Below are positions 1-5,744 of a DNA stretch of 10,445 bases, in pieces (the stretch's first letter is position 1; each line of letters begins with the position of its first letter). The notes below the pieces were generated by a model. It was not told the DNA's origin. It saw only the letters and a program-made list of their open reading frames with translations, and did no database searches. The DNA is from Candidatus Brocadia sp. GTDB taxonomy: Bacteria; Planctomycetota; Brocadiia; Brocadiales; Brocadiaceae. The stretch covers positions 1-10,445 of the forward strand of contig JAUQXU010000423.1 of the NCBI GenBank assembly GCA_030837935.1, written 5' to 3'. Made by a program: the position numbers and the translations under genes.

Positions 1-224
1 CCTAACTTCCACATAATCTGAACAGTTACATGCAACGTCTTGCCGGTAATTACCCGGTAATCGTCAATAAATGTCCAGATTTCAAGAGGCCGGTCTGTCA
101 GGGCAAATTCTCTCTCCTCTGCTGCTTGCTCCTGGGCTTGGGGTTGCTCTTGTGCATTCACATCAATAAAACTATTTCCCAAAAAAAACGCGCTGATACA
201 TAAGATTATACCGATGTATTTCAT
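1..224 (-). CDS. Secreted protein of the MoxR/DUF58 operon, N-terminal part only
   Basis: The reading frame opens with ATG at 224 and stays open to the left edge (about 74 codons), so the C-terminus is missing. Residues 3-16 form a hydrophobic signal peptide after a single Lys, with a plausible signal peptidase I site after V-N-A (residue 24). A Gln/Glu-rich linker follows (about residues 25-40), then a segment that looks like the first beta-strands of an exported beta-sandwich (around I-T-G-K-T-L-H-V-T-V-Q). The ATG overlaps the stop of the upstream DUF58 gene (ATGA), which implies translational coupling. In MoxR/DUF58 operons the third gene often encodes a BatD-like or other envelope partner with such a layout. 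That is inference from position, because too little sequence is present to name a family. Confidence 0.7.
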   Translation of the reverse strand, partial: MKYIGIILCISAFFLGNSFIDVNAQEQPQAQEQAAEEREFALTDRPLEIWTFIDDYRVITGKTLHVTVQIMWKL

Positions 225-1075
225 CGTCTCCTTCTTCCCCCTCTCCTGATACGTCTGTCGAAAAATTCAGAGATTTTTTTTATCCATATTTCTTCGCCTT
301 CATCAGTCAATAGTGCAACATGGTCTATATTTAATTTTCTCAACAAAGTTAGATAAGGCAAAGGTTTTTCCAATGCGGTCGAAATGTCCAGCGATTTCAT
401 GTCACCTGTCTCTATATCCCGGGTGGTTAAAAACCCCTTTGCGTAAGGCAAGGCTGTTTCCATTCTGTCTGAAATAATAATAGGAATTACTTCGTGCAAA
501 TAGGAAAGCGTTTTTAACGATTGTTCGTAATTGTAGGGTGCCAAAAAATCTGACAATATAAACACCAGGGCAGGCTGGAGAACATTTTCATGTAAAAATG
601 TAAACGCACTATTGAGATCGGTACAATTACCGGAAGGTGTTTCGTGCAAAATATTTTTTATATTTATCAAAGCTTCTTTTTCGCCGGCTTTTGGCTGAAT
701 GTAGTTTTCTACCTTATCAGTAAACGTAATGAAACCTATCTCATTCCCAGTTTCCGATGCGGCATGAACAAGGATGGAGAGGATGGTTGATTGAATGTCT
801 TCTTTTGTGTTTCTAAAGGAACCAAATTTCTCCGACCTGCTTTTGTCAACGAGAAATACAATAGTTACCCGTTTATCCACCAATTTCATACGTACGTGGA
901 GTTTTCCTGTCTTTGCTGTTGCCTTCCAGTCGATGGATCTGCAATCGTCTCCTGGCTGGTATTGTCGAAGTTCGTCGAGCTCCAAACCATGAGGGGCGTT
1001 CAAGTAGCTGGGAAATATCCCCTCAAAGAGGTTTCCAATTAATCGTTGCAAAGAGAGCTTTATCCGCCTTTTCAT
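221..1075 (-). CDS. DUF58 / von Willebrand factor A-like protein
   Basis: This 284-residue protein carries the DUF58 signature near its N-terminus: YQPGDD at residues 39-44, followed by I-D-W at 48-50 and K-A-T-A-K. A vWA-like fold follows with an intact metal-ion-dependent adhesion site: D-K-S-R-S at 77-81, Thr152 in C-T-D-L, and Asp176 in L-S-D-F. It should therefore be able to bind Mg2+ and a partner. No clear membrane span is visible, so it is probably cytoplasmic or peripheral. The C-terminus is strongly basic (R-R-I-R-R-G-G-R-R-R-R). The start ATG lies 5 bp after the moxR stop, and the next gene overlaps its stop. DUF58 proteins typically accompany MoxR ATPases and are thought to act as adaptors for chaperone-like remodelling of envelope or respiratory complexes. 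The actual client here is unknown. Confidence 0.93.
   Translation of the reverse strand: MKRRIKLSLQRLIGNLFEGIFPSYLNAPHGLELDELRQYQPGDDCRSIDWKATAKTGKLHVRMKLVDKRVTIVFLVDKSRSEKFGSFRNTKEDIQSTILSILVHAASETGNEIGFITFTDKVENYIQPKAGEKEALINIKNILHETPSGNCTDLNSAFTFLHENVLQPALVFILSDFLAPYNYEQSLKTLSYLHEVIPIIISDRMETALPYAKGFLTTRDIETGDMKSLDISTALEKPLPYLTLLRKLNIDHVALLTDEGEEIWIKKISEFFDRRIRRGGRRRR
228..247 (-). promoter_or_regulatory. Shine-Dalgarno tract embedded in the Arg codons of the DUF58 gene
   Basis: The last codons of the DUF58 gene are AGG, AGA, GGG, GGA, AGA, AGG, AGA, CGA and then TGA. The purine-rich run contains AGGAG and AAGGAG just before the overlapping ATG at 224. The Arg-rich protein tail and the ribosome binding site of the next gene therefore use the same bases. 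The nearest AAGGAG is only 3 nt from the ATG, so the more distant AGGAG or GGGGA part may be the functional one. Confidence 0.55.
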
Positions 1076-1080
1076 CGACT

Positions 1081-2076
1081 TTATTCCAATATCGGAACCC
1101 GGAGAAGGATTTTTTCAATAATATCGTCAGAATCGATGCCCTGGGATTCGGCCTCATGGGTAAGAATGATTCTGTGTCGCAGGACAGGGTAAGCCATTTT
1201 GTGAACGTGTTCGGGTAAGACCATTTCATCACCCCGGATAAAGGCGTAAACACGTGATGCCTTCGCTAAAGCGATGGATGCCCTCGGCGATGCTCCATAC
1301 ATCACAAGATTTCTTAACTCACCATTTCCTTCTTCTGGTCGTGTTGCCCTGACCAATCGTGTTATGTATTTTACAATGACTGAGGTCTCATGCAAAGGCA
1401 ACCATTCGGCAATCGTATGTCGCAAGGAGAGCACTTCTTTTGGAGACAAAACGACGCCTAATGCAGCTTCTTCGTCCCGAATCTGTCTTTCCGTAATTTC
1501 TCTTTCATCTCCATAGGATGGATAACGTACTTTTAGTTTAAACATGAACCGGTCTATTTCGGCTTCGGGCAACAGATACGTTCCCGATATCTCGATAGGG
1601 TTTTGGGTTGCTAATACGAGAAATAATTTTTCCAAAGGATAAGTAGCGCGGCCAATAGTTACCTGCTTTTCCTGCATCGCCTCAAGGAGCGCGCTTTGAA
1701 CCTTTGCCGGTGCACGGTTAATTTCATCTGCAAGTAATAAATTGGTAAATACAGGTCCTTTTTGTATCCTGCTTTTCCGTGTTTCCGGGTCCCACATTTC
1801 AAATCCTGTGATATCACCGGGGATGAGGTCTGGAGTAAATTGCACCCTTTGGAATTTTGCATCCAATACACCGGCAACGGTTTTTACCGTGATGGTCTTC
1901 CCAAGCCCCGGATAACCTTCCAAAAGGATGTGACCATCTGAGAGAAGGGCAACAATGATAATTTCGATCATTTCTTCCTGACCGACAATAACCTTTCCCA
2001 CCTCCCTTTTTATCTTTTCGACCGTCTCTGTAAGAAACCACCTGTCATGTATTATTGTTTTTGTCCGTGTCTTCAC
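1081..2076 (-). CDS. MoxR-family AAA+ ATPase
   Basis: The 331-residue product has the full AAA_3/MoxR set: Walker A GYPGLGKT at 54-61, Walker B L-L-L-A-D-E at 113-118 followed by the MoxR-typical N-R-A-P-A-K-V-Q-S-A-L-L-E-A-M stretch, sensor 1 Asn159 in A-T-Q-N-P, a likely arginine finger at Arg176 in E-I-D-R-F, and sensor 2 Arg265 in G-A-S-P-R. The length is normal for the family. The start is a GTG at 2076, with GGAGG at 2087-2091 leaving a 10-nt spacer. No in-frame ATG gives a complete N-terminus with such a ribosome site. The protein should form an ATP-driven ring that works with the downstream DUF58 protein, 5 bp away. It is the first gene of the leftward operon and faces a divergent promoter region. 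Confidence 0.96.
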   Translation of the reverse strand: MKTRTKTIIHDRWFLTETVEKIKREVGKVIVGQEEMIEIIIVALLSDGHILLEGYPGLGKTITVKTVAGVLDAKFQRVQFTPDLIPGDITGFEMWDPETRKSRIQKGPVFTNLLLADEINRAPAKVQSALLEAMQEKQVTIGRATYPLEKLFLVLATQNPIEISGTYLLPEAEIDRFMFKLKVRYPSYGDEREITERQIRDEEAALGVVLSPKEVLSLRHTIAEWLPLHETSVIVKYITRLVRATRPEEGNGELRNLVMYGASPRASIALAKASRVYAFIRGDEMVLPEHVHKMAYPVLRHRIILTHEAESQGIDSDDIIEKILLRVPILE

Positions 2077-2086
2077 ACTTTATTAA

Positions 2087-2091
2087 CCTCC
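2087..2091 (-). promoter_or_regulatory. Ribosome binding site fixing the GTG start of the MoxR gene
   Basis: GGAGG is read on the minus strand, 10 nt before GTG 2076. An upstream ATG pair at 2091-2096 is in another frame and stops at once (TGA at 2073-2075), so it is not a competing start for this gene. Confidence 0.75.
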
Positions 2092-2153
2092 ATCATGATC
2101 ACAGGTTATTTTCAGCCAATATGCTACTTTACATACCTAAACTTTACGATTAA

Positions 2154-2182
2154 ATTATATATTCCCCTTTTTTTGTTTACAA
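2154..2182 (-). promoter_or_regulatory. Candidate promoter of the MoxR/DUF58 operon
   Basis: On the minus strand, TTGTAA (2182-2177, 4 of 6 matches to TTGACA) and a perfect TATAAT (2159-2154) are separated by exactly 17 bp. Transcription would start near 2147, leaving a leader of about 70 nt before GTG 2076. A second minus-strand TATAAT lies at 2192-2187 but lacks a fitting -35 box. Confidence 0.55.
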
Positions 2183-2187
2183 ACAAA
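2172..2187. repeat. 16-bp palindrome TTTGTTT-AC-AAACAAA over the moxR -35 box
   Basis: There are two perfect 7-bp arms (2172-2178 and 2181-2187) around a 2-bp centre. The palindrome covers the predicted minus-strand -35 box at 2177-2182, which is where a repressor or activator dimer could sit. The region is AT-rich, so chance occurrence is possible. No regulator gene is visible in the window. Confidence 0.4.
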
Positions 2188-2280
2188 TTATAATTCTTCT
2201 TTTCGCAACTAAATGTAATCTCATTAAGATACAACATTACGAGGGTAAGGTTTAAACAAAACCCCCCACGGTCTGCTATT

Positions 2281-2297
2281 TTGGCATGTATTATGCT
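2281..2297 (+). promoter_or_regulatory. Sigma-54-like -24/-12 element upstream of the glutamate-synthase-like gene
   Basis: The sequence TTGGCATGTATTATGCT keeps the diagnostic GG and GC dinucleotides at the required 10-bp separation. It matches most of the consensus YTGGCACGRNNNTTGCW, with mismatches at the C of CACG, the R, and the first T of TTGC. Transcription would start near 2308 and run toward the gene at 2449. A sigma-54 promoter would suit a nitrogen-assimilation gene, but this is a single-site match without a visible activator site. The overlapping TG-A-TAATAT at 2298-2306 could instead be an extended -10 box. Confidence 0.35.
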
Positions 2298-2332
2298 TGA
2301 TAATATACCAGCGTTTTTCTGATAGAATTGTA

Positions 2333-2361
2333 TTGACAGTAAATTTAAAAATGTGTATATA
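2333..2361 (+). promoter_or_regulatory. Sigma-70-type promoter of the glutamate-synthase-like gene
   Basis: A perfect TTGACA (2333-2338) is followed by a 17-bp spacer and TATATA (2356-2361). Transcription would start near 2368, giving a leader of about 80 nt to the ATG at 2449. This is the best-looking plus-strand promoter in the divergent intergenic region. The rest of the 2077-2430 gap shows no ORF or RNA gene I recognise. Confidence 0.65.
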
Positions 2362-2435
2362 TCTACAGTTTAATTCATAAATTAATGAAAGCTATAATTC
2401 AGTTATTGTTTAGTTTGTTAAATCTAATTCATGGA

Positions 2436-2441
2436 AAGGGG
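2436..2441 (+). promoter_or_regulatory. Ribosome binding site that selects ATG 2449 over ATG 2431
   Basis: AAGGGG sits 7 nt before ATG 2449 and lies inside the longer reading frame that begins at ATG 2431. ATG 2431 has only AT-rich sequence upstream and no Shine-Dalgarno match. The shorter start is therefore preferred. Confidence 0.7.
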
Positions 2442-2448
2442 TTTGAAA

Positions 2449-4134
2449 ATGTCATTTTCAAAACCAAATGCGTCAGCAGCAACACGTTCAAAAAATAGAA
2501 CGCCGAACGATAGGACGCCTGCCAGCGGCATGTGTTCGGTTTGTGTGGACGAATGTCCGGGTTTATGTGAGATTGGGAAGTCCGCCTTCAGGGCTTCTGA
2601 GAATTTGTATCCACAACCCTTTGGAACTATCACAGCCGGGGCAGATAAAGAATACCCTGTAGATTTTTCCCATTTAAATATCATGGGAACAGCTGTTGGA
2701 GCGGTGGGAATTGAAGCCAACAGTGAGAAGGCAATTTTTGAAAACGTAAATACAGAAACACGTCTGGGAAAAGATAAAGGAATAAAGTTAAGATTACCGC
2801 TCATGATTCCGGGATTGGGTTCGACAAATGTTGCAAAAACACACTGGGATGGGCTAGCCATTGGTTCAGCAATATCTGGTACGGGATTAACCATTGGTGA
2901 AAATGTCGGTGGCATGGACGTTAACACCAAGTTAGAGAACGGAAAGATAACCCACTGTCCTGATATTGAATATCGTGTAAAAACCTATCAGAAATGGCAA
3001 AAGGATGGCTATGGGGTCATCGTAATGCAGGAAAACGTCGAAGATAGCCGATTAGGCGTTCTTGAGTATGGCATAAATAAATTAGGGGTGCAGGCTGTAG
3101 AAATGAAATGGGGGCAAGGCGCAAAGGATATTGGCGGAGAGGTTAAAATTAACAGTCTGGAAAAAGCAAGATTGTTGAGAGACCGTGGTTATATTGTGCT
3201 GCCTGACCCATATGATAATGCAGTAGCATCAGTCTTTGGTAAAGCATTTAAGGAATTTGAAAGGCACTCCAGGGTAGGGATGGTTAATGAAGAAGGGTTT
3301 GTTAAGAGGGTTGAAGCATTAAGAAAAGCTGGCGCAAAATATGTTTTCCTGAAGACGGGCGCTTATAGGCCAGCCGATCTTGCCAGGGCAGTGCGTTATT
3401 GTGCTATTGCCGGGGTTGATGTATTGACCGTAGATGGTGCTGGTGGTGGGACAGGCATGAGCCCATGGCACATGATGAACGAATGGGGTGTGCCTACTTT
3501 ATATATTGCCTCCCTTACCTATAATTATGTACACAAATTAGCATCAAAAGGTCAGTACGTTCCGGATATTATTCTTGCCGGAGGTTTTGCATTTGAGGAT
3601 GATATCTTTAAGGCTATGGCGCTTGGTGCTCCTTATGTCAAAGCGGTTGGCATGGCGCGTTCGCCTCTCTGTGCAGCGCATGTTGGAAAATTAGTAGCTG
3701 AACAAATTAATAAAAATGCAATAGACAAAACCATAGAACCTTATGGTAAAACAAAAGATGAAATATTTGTTTTGGCATCCAGGGTCAAGAGATTGTTCGG
3801 TTCTAACGGCAACGAGGTACCTCCAGGGGCACTTGGAGTTTATTCATACTATCAACGTTTATCCCAGGGTCTGCGTCAATTGATGTGTGGTTCGAGAAAA
3901 TTTGCGCTGGAATATTTAACAAGGGATGATGTTGTTACCCTGACGCGTGACGCAGCAGAAGTAACTGGTCTAAAATATATTATGGATGCTGACAGCGAAG
4001 AGGCAGAGCAGATACTCATGGGAAAAGAGAAAGCCAAGGCTAAGATGGTAGCGAAGACGAAGACGAAGGCAAAGCCAAAAGCAACCCCAAAACCTAGTGC
4101 AAAGGCAAAAGGCAAGGGAACGAAAAGGAAATAG
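2449..4134 (+). CDS. FMN-binding glutamate-synthase-family protein with N-terminal Cys4 motif
   Basis: This 561-residue product resembles the FMN/synthase (TIM-barrel) domain of the glutamate synthase large subunit, without the glutaminase domain. Visible features are the glycine-rich D-G-A-G-G-G-T-G-M-S-P loop at 329-339, A-G-G-F at 377-380, and G-L-R-Q-L-M-C-G-S-R-K-F near the barrel end. Residues 28-40 hold four cysteines (29, 32, 36, 40; C-x2-C-x3-C-x3-C), suggesting an iron-sulfur site. The usual CxxxxxCxxxxC loop that binds the [3Fe-4S] cluster in GltB is not present; around residues 402-413 the sequence reads M-A-R-S-P-L-C-A-A-H-V-G. The last 36 residues are lysine/alanine-rich. The start is set by AAGGGG upstream. 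The gene stands alone between its own promoter and a terminator. It is probably a flavin oxidoreductase of the GOGAT family, and whether it makes glutamate is uncertain. Confidence 0.88.
   Translation: MSFSKPNASAATRSKNRTPNDRTPASGMCSVCVDECPGLCEIGKSAFRASENLYPQPFGTITAGADKEYPVDFSHLNIMGTAVGAVGIEANSEKAIFENVNTETRLGKDKGIKLRLPLMIPGLGSTNVAKTHWDGLAIGSAISGTGLTIGENVGGMDVNTKLENGKITHCPDIEYRVKTYQKWQKDGYGVIVMQENVEDSRLGVLEYGINKLGVQAVEMKWGQGAKDIGGEVKINSLEKARLLRDRGYIVLPDPYDNAVASVFGKAFKEFERHSRVGMVNEEGFVKRVEALRKAGAKYVFLKTGAYRPADLARAVRYCAIAGVDVLTVDGAGGGTGMSPWHMMNEWGVPTLYIASLTYNYVHKLASKGQYVPDIILAGGFAFEDDIFKAMALGAPYVKAVGMARSPLCAAHVGKLVAEQINKNAIDKTIEPYGKTKDEIFVLASRVKRLFGSNGNEVPPGALGVYSYYQRLSQGLRQLMCGSRKFALEYLTRDDVVTLTRDAAEVTGLKYIMDADSEEAEQILMGKEKAKAKMVAKTKTKAKPKATPKPSAKAKGKGTKRK
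4024..4131 (+). repeat. Low-complexity Lys/Ala-coding stretch at the 3' end of the gene
   Basis: The final 36 codons encode 15 Lys, several Ala, Thr and Pro, and one Glu as the only acidic residue. Short repeated units such as AAGACG and AAGGCAAA occur. The tail resembles histone-H1-like basic tails and lies outside the conserved enzyme fold. Slippage between such repeats would explain its growth. Confidence 0.75.
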
Positions 4135-4233
4135 TTAAAGAGGGATATAATGATTTTGTGAAGTTGACAGCGTTTTTTCATATCGGCTAAAGCTAAAAAG
4201 GTATTTGCTAAAATTTGTGTTTGTTTCTATCAT

Positions 4234-4278
4234 AAGGGTTTTTCAGTATCTTTAAGATATTGGGAAACCCTTTTTTTT
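4234..4278 (+). terminator. Intrinsic terminator of the glutamate-synthase-like gene
   Basis: Perfect outer arms AAGGGTTT (4234-4241) and AAACCCTT (4265-4272) enclose two G-U pairs and an inner stem CAGTATCT/AGATATTG around a TTA loop. Together they make an almost continuous 18-bp hairpin. Eight T residues (4271-4278) follow directly. It lies 100 bp after the stop at 4134 and functions in the plus direction only, since the other side has no T tract. Confidence 0.92.
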
Positions 4279-4301
4279 ATTCATTCCTGATATTGTCAGC
4301 T

Positions 4302-4307
4302 TATAAT
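4302..4307 (+). promoter_or_regulatory. -10 box of the esterase gene
   Basis: A perfect TATAAT lies just after the terminator and 11 bp before the ATG at 4319. The -35 region is poor; TTCATT at 4280-4285 with a 16-bp spacer is the best fit. Transcription would begin near 4314, leaving a leader of only about 5 nt. Confidence 0.5.
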
Positions 4308-4318
4308 CAAAAAACGTT

Positions 4319-5587
4319 ATGATGTATAAATATCTGTCTGGTTTTTTACCGATTGTCTTGCTGGTAACTTCTGGTTTTTGCCTTGGACAGGATAGAGAAT
4401 CCAATGGCCAGTTGCTGGTAAAGGAATATTTTAAGAGCAATAACGAGGCAGAAAGAGAAGTCATACTAGAGAACCTGGAGAAGTTAAAGGTCGATTGTAA
4501 TAAGGTTAAGGAATGGGTAAAACTTGCAGATGACTACATGCCCCAACGGCCAGGTTTGCACAGGGAATTTGCCCCTGTTGGTAAAAAGAAGGGGGAATAC
4601 TTTATTTATATCCCCTCTTCTTATACGCCAGATAGGCCATGGCCAATGGTGTTAGCATTGCATGGAGTCGGTGGAAATGGCTATGAACAGGTGATGGCAT
4701 GGTTAAAGGCAACGACACATAACGATGAATTTATTTTTGCAGCACCCACGTATGGATCAGGACTTTGGTGGAAGGAAGAGCCAGAAAAATTGGTACTGTC
4801 TGTGCTTGACAAGATTAAGCAGGATTATCATATAGATATCAATAGTATCTATCTCACAGGATTTTCAAGCGGCGGTCACGGTGTGTGGTATATGGGAATT
4901 CGTTATCCCTGGCTTTTTGCTGCTATAGCTCCCATCGCCGGTGAATGTCCGCTACCCTCTTTGCTGGTAAACTTGAAAAATGTACCTGTCTTTATTATTC
5001 ATGGTGCAAAGGATACTGTTATTGCGGTGGAGGCGGCAAGGGATGCAAGTTCCAGACTGGAAAGGCTTCATTATAATGTTATTTATAAGGAACTGCCGGA
5101 ACTAAAACACCGTTTCCCGGCTGAAGAGGCAGGGAAGGTTCTTGACTGGTTTCGTGTGAATAAGAGGATACCCTATCCGAAGGAAATAAAATTTTCCACA
5201 GAGTCATCCAGATGTTCGATGGTGTACTGGATTGAAATAACAGAATTCTCTGAACTAGTGGGGCAAGTTCCTGGAGTTTACAGGGATATTTCTGGTAAAT
5301 TGATAAGGCCTGAAGGGTCAGCGGAGACAGCAATAGTTGAGGCTGATGTGCGGGTGGAGAATAACGAGATTTACTTAAATACCCATGGAATAAAGGCCCT
5401 ACGTTTATACTTAGAAGATGGGTTTGTAGACACAGGAAGGCCTCTTCGTGTCTATATAAATGGTAAATTAGTATATTTTGAAAAAGTGGAAAAGAGTGTA
5501 CGAGGCATTCTCGATGCAGCAAGGAAGAGGAATGACCGGGAGGCTTTATATTCCGCATATCTGGATATAAGAGTTCCATCTGAGTGA
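4319..5587 (+). CDS. Secreted alpha/beta-hydrolase (esterase / PHB-depolymerase-like)
   Basis: The 422-residue protein begins with a signal peptide (hydrophobic residues about 6-22, cleavage plausible near residue 23), so it is exported. Cys21 is preceded by Phe, which is a poor lipobox. The hydrolase core follows the order of the esterase/LpqC-like families: A-L-H-G-V-G-G oxyanion loop, the nucleophile elbow G-F-S-S-G with Ser183, Asp232 in H-G-A-K-D, and His264 in L-K-H-R-F. The catalytic triad is therefore complete. Residues from about 285 onward form a separate, probably beta-rich C-terminal region of unknown role. The substrate is an ester but cannot be named from sequence. The signal peptide fixes the start at ATG 4319 or the adjacent ATG 4322, though neither has a Shine-Dalgarno sequence. 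It is a single-gene unit with its own -10 box, separated from the upstream gene by a terminator. Confidence 0.85.
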   Translation: MMYKYLSGFLPIVLLVTSGFCLGQDRESNGQLLVKEYFKSNNEAEREVILENLEKLKVDCNKVKEWVKLADDYMPQRPGLHREFAPVGKKKGEYFIYIPSSYTPDRPWPMVLALHGVGGNGYEQVMAWLKATTHNDEFIFAAPTYGSGLWWKEEPEKLVLSVLDKIKQDYHIDINSIYLTGFSSGGHGVWYMGIRYPWLFAAIAPIAGECPLPSLLVNLKNVPVFIIHGAKDTVIAVEAARDASSRLERLHYNVIYKELPELKHRFPAEEAGKVLDWFRVNKRIPYPKEIKFSTESSRCSMVYWIEITEFSELVGQVPGVYRDISGKLIRPEGSAETAIVEADVRVENNEIYLNTHGIKALRLYLEDGFVDTGRPLRVYINGKLVYFEKVEKSVRGILDAARKRNDREALYSAYLDIRVPSE

Positions 5588-5620
5588 TCAATAGTCTGTA
5601 TGACTATATTGGGATGGAAC
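5573..5620 (+). repeat. Inverted repeat across the stop codon of the esterase gene
   Basis: GTTCCATC (5573-5580) pairs perfectly with GATGGAAC (5613-5620). Inside it, ATAGTC (5591-5596) pairs with GACTAT (5602-5607) around a 5-base loop. The two nested stems span the TGA at 5585-5587. No T run follows, so this is not a classical intrinsic terminator. It could protect the 3' end of the mRNA or attenuate transcription into the next gene. Confidence 0.5.
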
Positions 5621-5621
5621 T

Positions 5622-5650
5622 ATGAAAATATACAGCGTCTTAATTATAAT
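5622..5650 (+). promoter_or_regulatory. Candidate promoter of the glycan cluster
   Basis: A perfect TATAAT (5645-5650) lies 17 bp after ATGAAA (5622-5627, 4 of 6 matches to TTGACA). Transcription would start near 5657 with an 88-nt leader before ATG 5745. Nothing else was recognised in the 157-bp gap. Confidence 0.45.
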
Positions 5651-5744
5651 AAACGCAAAAAGAACGAAATAATCTGGTAATAATCTAAAGAAGAATTAAC
5701 AAATAAATATCAAGCAAGATAGAGATTGAAGACGCCTGTTTATT

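Noticed and set aside
2374..2389. TTCAT/ATGAA inverted repeat in the leader of the glutamate-synthase-like gene
   Set aside because: Only 5 bp of AT-rich stem with a 6-base loop, which is too weak to call an RNA switch or operator.
2424..2930. 168-codon reading frame on the minus strand within the glutamate-synthase-like gene
   Set aside because: It lies antisense to a well-conserved enzyme, its product shows no recognisable motif, and it has no ribosome site. It is a shadow frame.
4164..4192. TTGACA after the glutamate-synthase-like gene, as a promoter for the esterase
   Set aside because: No acceptable -10 box follows at 16-18 bp, and any transcript would meet the strong terminator at 4234-4278.
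5079..5591. 170-codon minus-strand frame inside the esterase gene
   Set aside because: It is antisense to the catalytic and C-terminal regions of the esterase. The protein looks like random composition and has no ribosome site.
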